From NCBI GenBank assembly GCA_004335635.1, contig QAXH01002974.1, positions 1 to 25,303 of the forward strand: 25,303 nucleotides of DNA, read 5' to 3'. The notes under the pieces are model-generated. The model ran no database searches. It had not been told where the DNA came from and saw only the letters and a program-made list of their open reading frames with translations. Of this stretch, positions 1 through 8,621 are shown piece after piece (positions within the stretch are counted from its first letter, which is position 1; the number at the start of each line of letters is the position of its first letter). This DNA comes from Chloromonas sp. AAM2 (lineage: Eukaryota; Chlorophyta; Chlorophyceae; Chlamydomonadales; Chlamydomonadaceae). The translations under genes were made by a program, and so were the position numbers.

Positions 1-133
1 AGCAACTCTAGCACAAGTGATTTCCCGGGCAAGTGGTTGCTGTGCTGATGCAACGGGGGGGTGGCCCTGCTCTCTGCCATCCACTTGAGCTGTGCCTGTC
101 ACGCACACTTTGGTATGGCTGGCACATACCAGG

Positions 134-201
134 TAGCCCTTGAAACAATTGCAGGCATAGCACACCGTTAGCCTTTGAAACCGTTGCAGGAATAGCACAC
201 C
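134..201. repeat. Two tandem 33-bp copies with period 35, left edge
   Basis: TAGCCCTTGAAACAATTGCA... at 134-166 and TAGCCTTTGAAACCGTTGCA... at 169-201, both ending in ATAGCACACC. They lie in the RFC1 intron after exon 8. In 1-304 I see no further BRCT exon, so the intron probably continues out of the window. Confidence 0.8.
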
Positions 202-304
202 ATCGTGGTGTGGCACAGGCAGCAACCACAACCATGCTTCTGCCTCGCAATATGGCGCGCTTGAAATGGCTGGCACGAAAAGCAACTGCACAGGGTTTGC
301 TCAC

Positions 305-3300
305 CTCGGCGTACTTGGACCTCCCACAGTTGTGCCCCATAACGAGGAACGTGGTCTTGCTGCTCACGGACTGCATGGTGAAAAAAAGGACAGCATTGTG
401 GAAAAAAACTGCATGGTGAAAAAAATAGTAGTAATTTCGGTGTCTTGAAACCCACTTGTCTGCCAGGCATGAGGCAAGCAAGCAGAGCCTTTTTTGCAGG
501 CAGGCACTGCAGCAGTGCCAAGCAAGCCTTCATACAAGCACCAACCAGCAATCAGGCCCCGCAAGCAAACACACCCAGAGGCCTCCTAACCAATCAGAGC
601 CCTATGTGGCGTTCGCGGGCATGAGAAGGTTTCTATAGAAAAGACTAGTCCAATAATCTAAGGCTTTGTGGAAACAAATAAGCTATTTGTTGTGCATATC
701 GTGGAAGACTCCCACGTAAAGTGCAAAAACGCATGATTCTGGCCCGGACCTGGACCATACCAAGCATTGAAGGCTCCACACTTCGTGCTTTGTTTGCTTT
801 GAATCCTGCTCGGCACTGACGCTGTGTTATGTTCTGCCCACCTTAGATATCGCTATCTTCCCCATGTGCCTCTTAATCAGAGGATGTCTACATGAATAAG
901 GGAGCATTTAAGGCTGCGTGTCCCATGCAAATGCGAAAGGATCCTGGCCACCTTGGTTATCCTGCCGCTGTGCCTCTTGATGAGCTCCTCTGCCGGCTCG
1001 CGGTACAGCGAGTCGAGCGTGCCCGTGATCACGAACGTCTTGCCAGTCAGGCAGTCGGGGTGGCCATGCGGCGTCTCCTGTGCGCACACCACACGTGCCA
1101 TCAGCATGATCATCGCCGAAAGCATTGTCTCTAAACATAACAACGGTGGCAAGTGGGCCTATGGTGCTGCACTAGCATGAAGCTAGGACGTTTCGTTTCA
1201 ACCTTTGGCATGGCTTTGAAAAGACACATAAAGTAGTATGCAATTACGGTGTACAAATAGGGCGCCCCACCGGCTGCTTGGGAACCTGCAAATTCACCAC
1301 AGACTCTCAACCCAAGAGGGTTGACAGGCTGACAGACCTTGGTGCTATCGGTTACAACTATGACGCTCGCACACCTTCTGTCCATGACTGGGTGGCTCTT
1401 CACCTGGGTATAAAATACATTGTAGTGTTTGCTGTAAGATGGTACGTGGTTAGAACAGTGACAGTCCTTGCTGGTATCAAGTTGTAGCAGTGACGCTCAC
1501 ACACCTTCTGTCCAAGCATCGGTGGCTCCTCGCTGTTGGGTGCATTCCCTCCGCTCCCCTCGGGCATGATTGTGAACTTGACCCCCTCCTCAGGCGGCAG
1601 CCGCAGCACAGCGGCGTCGGTGGCGGCGATGGCAGCCCTGACGTCCGGGGCCAGTGCAGAGCCACCCTGCAAGCGCGTTGTGTGCATGTGCGTCTTGTGC
1701 ATGTGTGTTGTGTGCAAGCGCGCTGTGTGCACGTGCGTTGTGTGCACCGTGTGCATGTGCATCGTTACATGTGCGTCGTGTACATGTGCATCGTTACATG
1801 TGCGTCGTGTACATGTGCGTTGTGTGCATGTGCGGTTGTGTGCATCCGCATTGTGCATGCACGTTGTGTACATGCCCACTGTGTACGTATGTTCATGTGC
1901 ACATAAAGCGTGGCAAGGAGCATGAGCATATCTTTACGGCAGTGGAATGTAGCAACAAATGGTGTGCCTGGCTGACTGTGGTTGCAAGCAGTGGGCTGGA
2001 AGGTCAAGTGGCAATGCCAGAGGCTCAAAAGCAGAGCTCAGCGGCTCAACATGACAAGCTGACTACTCGCAGCTAACAGCAACGCAAGCCACCTGATATA
2101 ACAGCACAGGACCCTGCTTCTGCCCCTGCCTCTGCCCCTGCCTACTGTAACCTAGATTAGTGGCCAGTAGGTCATTGGCCATCTCGTAGGCTCAGTTGTG
2201 AAGCTCATGCGTGGAGCTCAGCGCCCCAGCTTTGAATCAGTCAAAGCTAACAGCAAAGTAAACAACACGTTGCAATGCGCATAGGTAAGAGCCCTGTGTC
2301 CTGCTTTGCAAAGTGCTACGCACGTGTTACTGCACCGTTTGGGCCTTGCCTGCGCCGTCCAGTCACCTTTTGTGCCTTGGCTGATCCGGCCCCAGACGGC
2401 TTCCTGCTGCCGCTGGCGCCCTTGGGTTTGGAGGAGCTGGGCTGGGAGGAGTCGGCGGCCTGCACATGCAAGAGTACTTGGGTTGAGCGTGTGAGATACA
2501 GCCTGGCAGTGTGTGCATCAGTCAGCACACCCGTAAGTCAGCATGACCATCCTCGGCACAGGCTGGCTGATCCCCTTACGAAATGGTGATGTTCGTGTAA
2601 GGGCTTGCTACACAGGGCCTGAGAGCCCTGCTTGTTAGCCTTTCACTGTTGAGACTCAACCACTTCATCAGTTAGCTTGACAAGGTGCTCTCAATGTAAA
2701 ACGAGGCACACATGTAAATCGGCACACACATCACAGTCAGTGCTAGTGCATCACCAACATCATTTCATGGTGTTCACAAACGATGCCCACTGCACCTCAG
2801 CGGCTTGCCAGCAGTCATCACCACAATACAGCCTTCAACATGATCAAAGGGATGCCATGACTCTGCCTATGATTGCCCTTACGCTTGCACTTCCTCACAC
2901 ACGTGCACACCGACCATCCCAAGAACCCAAACAGCCTGGGTTGTCAGCCTCTGGTGCCCATGCCCGGTGCTTGCAGTCCTTTCACACACATGGGCACATG
3001 CACACACACCATGCTAGCTGGCAACACACGTCCTCCCGCCTGTGCCGGCGTCTTGGCTATGGCTACCACACTGGGTGGTGCCACCTGCTCTTCCGGTTCA
3101 TCTGCCTCGTCTTCACGTGCACGTTTATGCCGTGCGGCTGGGCTGGGTCCTGAAGCCTTGGCCTTTGGCGTCTGCTTCTTGGCTGCGGATGCCTTGGACG
3201 TGCTTGCTGGTGCCTTGGCCTTCTTGCCTTCCGCTGGGTCAGTCATTTTCACATCCTGAATGCAAAGGTGAGCGGAGATACGGTTGTGTTACCACAGTCG

Positions 3301-5382
3301 ATAGGATGCACCGCTCACAATTCAGCATAAATGGCGGGGCTTAGGAGTGATGACCTTGCTTGCTCAAGACAGGCAGGATGGGACAATCTCGAAATACTGC
3401 TTTGCGTGTGGCTTGAACCTGCCTGCATGGTTCGCTTTCACAGCCAGCATTTCAGCTGACATCTGTGCTGCACCTTTGCACATATCATGGCCCATGAGTT
3501 CCATCTCTGGTAACTCAAGGGCAAGAAACTCCCACCTTAACACGCGTCCACACCACCCGCTGAACACCCATTCATATTGATATAACACGCACACCCATTC
3601 ATATTGATAGGCACTCACTCACTCACTCGCCATTTCTGTTCACAATGTCTTTGTTTTGCGCCACTCACAACTGCCTGATGGGAGTCATGTGTACACTGAC
3701 ACACCAACAACCAAAGGGGGTCCCGATCACACTTCAAAAGCCCACATGCAACATATGGCTACCAGCCCACCTGACCCACCCATCTCCTGTCCAGCACCCA
3801 CCTCATCGCTATCCACCACCATCACATCGCTGTCGTCGTCTAGCACAATGACCTTGTCCTGTTCCTGCTCGTCATCAGACTCCAGCGCACTGCGCCGGCT
3901 CTTGCGCCCCGCTGCGGCTGCTTGGCTGCCGCTGGCGCCACTGGCCCTGCCTGCTGGACCGCTGCTGGGACCGGCCCTGCGCACGTGACAGTGGGACTCA
4001 AGCTGTGGAGCGTGGTCCGTCGAACTGCAGACTCAATGACAAGCCACGCCCTTGTTAAGACGCAGCCTTAGATAGAGAACAACTGTCGGTGGGGGTTGTG
4101 AACAAGGCTGTTCCGGACACAGGGTTGGGTAATGGAAGAGGCGGGACAACGTTGGCATGCTGTTTGCTAGGCAGCGAAAGGAAGCAAGTAAGCCGATGCT
4201 ACCGCCTGGTGAAAATGCTAGTTGATATTGCCTCAAGTGATGGGTTGATCCAGTCCCTCTCAACCACACAGACATGTCCAACCTGGCCTCACCCACACAG
4301 CCGCTAAGCAGGTGCTCATGCCTGGCGTTTGATGCTAATGTATCAGACGTATTGATGCCAAGTGATGGGTTGGTTCACGAAGCACTTCATGCTGTACTCC
4401 TGCACCGAACCACACAGCCACGTGCAATTTCAACCTACCCACACGACCACTTGATGTCCTGCCTGGCCCTGCCACACAGCCGTGTGTCCCGCCCTGCCCC
4501 ATTCAATTCACTGCGTCAGCTGCCCGGCTCCCCCCACTTCACTGCATGTTTACAGCTGTACTCATGCGTGATGTATCAGACGTACTTCGTGGTTGGTTGG
4601 CTGTCCATGTTGATCTCAAGCCACCCAGCCCAAACCCACACAGCCGTGAATGTGTGTCCTGTCCGGCTCCACCCACACAGCCATGTGCGTGCCCTGTTCA
4701 ACTCACTTCCCAGCATCTGCTGCTCCGCTTGCGCCCGCTGCCTTTCCATCGTCCTTGTCTTCGAAGTACTTGCTCTTCTTTGCAGGTGGCTTAGCAGGTG
4801 ACTCGCTCTTCTTGGCTGCCGGCTTTTTGGCAGGCGAAGCCTTTTCTGCTGGCTTTTTCGCAGGAGAAGCGATCTTGTTAGCTGTGGCTTTGCTGCCTGA
4901 AGCGCTGGCTGTCTCTGCCTTGGCATTAGATGCGTTGCCTGCTTGGTTTTCCTTTGCAGCCCCATCAGAAGCCTGCATGATAAGCAACAATGCTGTGCTT
5001 TTGGCACCAGACATTGAAATATCTCGGCCGACATAGCAGAAGTAAAGGTGGCGTGGCTAGACGGGCTGTGCGGTGTTTTGGCAGGCTGGCACGGCCTGTG
5101 ATGCAAGCCTGTATTTGGTTGGATGCTGATGCATTTGGAGCGTATGCTGCACATGAGAATGGTATTGATGTGCATGTACACTATCATCCTCACCGGGGCA
5201 GGGGGCTTGGCTGACTGGCCACCTGTATGCATGCGAGGAGTCATGAGTCGGGTGACTGGGACAGCTCAAAGAGAAATGAAGGCCTGGCTTGTGACAACAC
5301 TCGGCCACAGATGAGCAGTTCAAACATGAGCGGTTGCCTAGTGCTTACCAGGTTTGGAGAAGAATTTGCGTATATCGCTCAT
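305..5382 (-). CDS. RFC1: Replication factor C subunit 1 (RFC1), N-terminal part; runs off the left edge
   Basis: RFC1 is the large subunit of the clamp loader that opens PCNA at primer-template junctions in the nucleus. Exons on the minus strand: 5382-5349, 4992-4707, 3976-3802, 3255-3085, 2459-2367, 1666-1505, 1077-952 and 370-305; phases close throughout. Exon 1 starts MSDIRKFFSKP, the PIP-box-like start typical of RFC1. Exon 2 is Lys/Ala/Pro-rich (SPAKKPAEK-type repeats) and holds KYFEDKD, like the SKYF motif of plant RFC1. Exons 3-6 are acidic and low-complexity (VIVLDDDSDVMVVDSDE in exon 3). Exons 7 and 8 encode the first two thirds of the BRCT domain: HPDCLTGKTFVITGTLDSL, EELIKRHSGRITK, then SVSSKTTFL and CGRSKYAE. 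The rest of BRCT and the AAA+ module should lie left of base 305. The exon 2 acceptor (4992) is the least certain; 4975 would suit the sequence but not the phase. Family known; exon limits inferred. Confidence 0.88.
371..425 (-). repeat. Duplicated 3' splice site of RFC1 exon 8
   Basis: Plus-strand copies CTGCATGGTGAAAAAAA at 371-387 and 409-425, 38 bp apart. On the minus strand each is a T7 pyrimidine tract ending in CATGCAG. The proximal one (AG at 372-371) fits the reading frame. Confidence 0.8.
836..991 (-). repeat. Partial copy of the end of the RFC1 BRCT exon in the following intron
   Basis: The real exon 7 end (949-991) reads ELIKRHSGRITK followed by AAG|GTGG. At 836-883 the minus strand again reads PLIKRHMGKIAISK followed by AAG|GTGG, with about six extra bases. 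The copy lies about 110 bp downstream in the transcript and is not in frame with exon 7 if read through. Confidence 0.7.
1331..1537 (-). repeat. Tandem copy of the RFC1 exon 6 donor junction
   Basis: The interval 1460-1537 (end of exon 6, donor and about 40 bp of intron) recurs at 1331-1405 as a diverged copy, period about 130 bp. The exon end codes EEPPMLGQK and the copy would code EEPPSHGQK, both followed by a GTGTG donor. Confidence 0.8.
1675..1895. repeat. TG-rich degenerate minisatellite in RFC1 intron 5
   Basis: Tandem variants of TGTGCATGTGCGT fill about 220 bp next to the exon 6 acceptor (1666). One longer unit, CATCGTTACATGTGCGTCGTG, occurs twice in a row around 1758-1810. The repeat creates open frames in several directions that are not genes. 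Confidence 0.85.
3564..3609. repeat. Tandem 19-bp repeat plus CACT microsatellite, RFC1 intron 3
   Basis: ACACCCATTCATATTGATA occurs at 3564-3582 and 3591-3609, and is followed directly by (CACT)n to about 3628. Confidence 0.8.
4225..4690. repeat. Degenerate repeats in RFC1 intron 2
   Basis: CCACACAGCC-type motifs recur at least five times. ATGTATCAGACGTA occurs at about 4338-4351 and 4571-4584, and AAGTGATGGGTTG at about 4236-4248 and 4360-4372. This looks like an old, eroded tandem array with units of about 120-230 bp. Confidence 0.6.
5349..5382 (-). CDS. RFC1: RFC1 exon 1: 34-bp microexon with start codon and PIP-box-like motif
   Basis: The ATG occupies 5382-5380 and is followed by codons for S-D-I-R-K-F-F-S-K-P, then a GTAAGC donor at 5348. 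RFC1 proteins of plants, fungi and animals start with the same M-(S/D)-D-I-R-K-(F/W)-F pattern, a PCNA-interaction-like motif. The exon is too short for standard ORF listing and is easily missed. It leaves phase 1, which matches an acceptor ending CACAG at 4993 in front of exon 2. Confidence 0.8.
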
Positions 5383-5624
5383 TCCGCGTTATGTCAAGTC
5401 GAAAATTAGATCTGGCGTGGCTTCGCAAGTGACGTGGTCAACCTCCTTTTGCCGTAAACATAGTCTTATCAACAAGGCGATGCGCCAGACGTCAGATGCA
5501 AAGGCTGCGCGATGGGACGGTTTGCAAAGATTAGGGTTCGTGCTGAGCATGCGATGCACGTGTCTGGTCTCTTGTGACCTGACATGGCCTGCTAGTGTTC
5601 CCTTGCTCAGCGCATTTTTGCAGG
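5383..5624. promoter_or_regulatory. Head-to-head intergenic region RFC1 / PPME1
   Basis: Only 242 bp separate the RFC1 start codon (minus strand) from the chosen PPME1 start codon (plus strand), so both core promoters and 5' UTRs must fit here or overlap. I see no clear TATA box. A GACGTCAGAT stretch at about 5489-5498 resembles a CRE/bZIP core, but short matches like this occur by chance. The sequence just before the PPME1 ATG (TTTTTGCAGG) also looks like a 3' splice site, so a 5'-UTR intron is possible. Confidence 0.45.
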
Positions 5625-8473
5625 ATGGATACCGGCATGCCACCTCCGGCGCCTAGGCGAAAGGAGGACATGAGAAAGCAGGCAATGTCAGGCCTGTTGA
5701 GTGCATTGGGCCCCGGCCAAGCAGGCCTCACCAAGTCTGTGCTGGACGCATCAGCATCGGCACATTCCAATGAGAGCACAGCAGGGACCAGCGCAGCAGG
5801 CTTGCTCAGCTCCAAGGCTACTGAAGTGGGTACCCTACCTGACTGGACTCAATACTGGGATGAAAAGAAGACTGTGGATCTGCCGGATCGGTGCGTTTGG
5901 TAACCCTTTGCCTGGGAAATTGTACTAGCCAGTGGCAATGATGGCTGCTCCTATGTATTTGCTGCTCAAATGATGCCTTAGGCAGGCATGTGAATGCAGT
6001 ACACAACAGACAGCAAGCGAGTTGCGGCCTTGGCGTACAAGCTTTGGCTTGTCAGACGGCGAATCGCTGGGCTAGTTGCTGAATGGCTGCTCGCCCGTGT
6101 GCAGAGGTGGCAAGTTCAACGTCTATTGTGCGGGCAGCAAAGGTCCCATTCTTCTGGCAGTGCATGGCGCGGGCTATACAGGCCTCAGTTGGTCCCTGGT
6201 GGCCAGCTCACTCAAGGACAGGTGCGCCGTTGTGAAGCTCTGTTTATCCAATGTTCATCCTTTCTGATGGTGAGAGGTGCGCTGTTTTAATTGTTTCTAT
6301 GCGCTTTCTGATACTTTGGACAGGGTGTGCATAGCTGCATAAGGGTGAATGTGAGCCTACTGCAGCATTCTCTAGCCTGCTTGTGCCTGCATCATGCGAC
6401 TGGTCTGCTAATCGCTTTTGTTGGCATCCAAAGGCGTCCTGTCACGGTTACTCAAAGCCGCAATGGCAGACCATCTGCTGATGCTGTTATTTTCTGGTGC
6501 TCCGAGATGTTGTGCTGGTGCTTTGTATTTCAACAAACACAGTGAGGTTTTTGACTGTACAGGTATCGTGTGGTCGCGCCGGACTTGCGTGGACATGGCC
6601 TGACAAGTGTCAGTCCAAAGACTGAATTCTCCAAACAGGTGGGTGAATCGTCAGGGCACGGTTTATGTTCTGGCTTATGCTGTTCACATTCTGTTGAAGG
6701 CAGGCAGGCATGCTCTTATCACGTTATTACTTCATGGTCTTACAACGCTCTGAGGAGCAGTTGTGAATCGATCTGACAGCAAGTCTGACGCGATCGATTC
6801 CTACTCTTACTCGCCTACGCAGATGATGTCTGAAGACCTCGTGGCGTTGTGGCACGCCTTGTTTCCTGAACCACCACCCAAACAACAATCAGCCCCGGAA
6901 CCGCCGGCGGATACAGGGCCTGCGATAGCACAGCCCCTGGCTGCTGCTGCTGGGGACCCCCGTGCCACAGTGCTGGTAGGCCACAGCATGGGCGGGGCGG
7001 TGGCTGTGTGGACAGCGGCCACCCGCAGCATCCCCAGCCTGGCGGGATGTGTGGTGGTGGATGTGGTGGAGGGGACGGCCCTGGGTGAGTGCTGGCAGTG
7101 GTGACAACGTGTTGACAGAAGGTGTGCCATCCATGTGCAGCTCGTGCAAAAGTTTTGCTGCGTCAAGTCATGCTGTGCAGTCAGCATGCCTGCTTGTCCG
7201 TGAGGTAGGAAAGGGGAGCAGCACGCCTTATGTTGGCCGAGGCTTGCCAGTGGCAAATGTTCACAGAATGCATGCCAGATGCTTGTGGGTGCAACATGCA
7301 AAAGCCATCACACGTTGAGATTATGCGGCGCACGCCGATCAACATTTGATACATGCATAGCATACTGTGCCAAAATGCTGTTGTGGTGACTTGCCGTGCA
7401 GCTGCATTGCCACACATGATGGGCATCATTGCTGCGCGCCCCACCCACTTCCCCACACCCTCTGCCGCCATATCCTGGGCCATCCGCACAGGCACGTCAC
7501 GCTGCAAGCCGGCTGCTGCCATCTCCATGCCTTCGCAATTGGTGCAGGCTGCGTCATGCCAGGGGCCAGAGCATGCAGGGGCCCTGGTGTCAGGCACCGC
7601 ATCCCAACAGGCAACTGTCACTGATTGCCTAGATGTGCAGCCAGGACTAGGGCATCCGTCGTTACTCAGTCCCAATGCCGCGATTCAAGAGGAAGCAGAA
7701 GAAGACGAGGGTGATGATGACCAGCCTCTGCCGCAACAGGCACGTCAAGCGGCACTGGCAGCAGATTGCATGCAGCCGGCTATGAAGGTGGCAGGGCATG
7801 AACAGCCAGACACTAGCTCGACAGTGAGCGTAGACCAGGCGAACAGGACTGAGACGCAAGACCAGGCCGCAGGAAGCAGGTCCGGCCGCGCATGCGACGC
7901 GTCGCTGGACGGCTGGGTGTGGCGAACACCGCTGGTGGCGACTCAGCCGTACTGGCAAGAATGGTACACTGGGCTGAGCGACACCTTTCTCAGCGTAAGT
8001 GTTGAGTATCCATTGTTGTGATTGACACAGAGCCGCTCCGCAGCAAAAGATGTAGCCAACTTCTTGACCACGGGTCTTGTTCTTGCACTTGCGACAGTTG
8101 CCCTTGCCCAAGATGCTGCTGCTCGCTGGCACCGATCGCCTGGACAAGTCCCTCACCATTGGGCAGATGCAGGTGAGTTGATTATCAGAACAATCTTCCT
8201 TTGATCATTGCTCAAGTGATGTCACATCTGTTACGATTTGAACCCCATTCCGTCATCATTCCCTTGTCGGCTCCGGTGCTCTCGCAGGGCAAGTTTCAGC
8301 TTGTCGTTCTGCCAACAGCGGGCCACGCGATCCAGGAGGACGACGCACCGGCGACTGCGGCAGCCCTTGACCTCTTTTGCCAGAGACAGCGAATCGGTGC
8401 TCCTCCTCTGGCGCTACCTAGAGTTACAGGCTTGAAGCCCGTTCTGCCAATCATTGCTGGACCCACGCTGTGA
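5625..8473 (+). CDS. PPME1: Protein phosphatase methylesterase 1 (PP2A demethylase)
   Basis: Seven exons: 5625-5890, 6105-6221, 6563-6638, 6823-7084, 7402-7994, 8098-8172 and 8288-8473, all phases consistent, giving about 524 residues. PPME1 removes the methyl ester from the C-terminal leucine of the PP2A catalytic subunit. The alpha/beta-hydrolase landmarks are present: HGAGYTGLSW (oxyanion region), RVVAPDLRGHG, nucleophile elbow VGHSMGG (Ser208 by my count), VVDVVEGT with the acid Asp233, LLLAGTDRLDKSLTIGQMQ and GHAIQED with His476. The order and motifs match animal and plant PPME1. The protein is longer than the usual roughly 380 residues because of an N-terminal extension and a large acidic, Gln/Ala-rich insert in exon 5 (about bases 7550-7895, including EEAEEDEGDDD), placed where human PPME1 also has an acidic insert. 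The start is the first ATG in frame; an upstream GTG-only extension was not used. Confidence 0.92.
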
Positions 8474-8621
8474 ACTCAGATCGCGATGACTACCAGCTAC
8501 CAACACGTGTGGAGGCAGAATGGTGGCACTGTGAGCTTCGCCCCACTGAGCATTTACACATCTGATTTGTCAACTACCAGGCAGCAACACCCCGTGAGGT
8601 TTTTCTCTACGGATTTTCTCG

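Noticed and set aside
1400..2076. Several ORFs rich in His, Cys, Val and Thr over the TG repeat
   Set aside because: They are translations of the TG-rich minisatellite; only the short end coding for GGSALAPDVR onward (RFC1 exon 6) is coding.
4576..5244. Minus-strand ORF of 222 codons
   Set aside because: It overlaps RFC1 exon 2 in another frame. The overlapping frame with KYFEDKD and matching donor phase is the real one.
7181..7675. Minus-strand ORF of 164 codons opposite PPME1 exon 5
   Set aside because: Shadow of the PPME1 coding frame, which is supported by homology on both sides.
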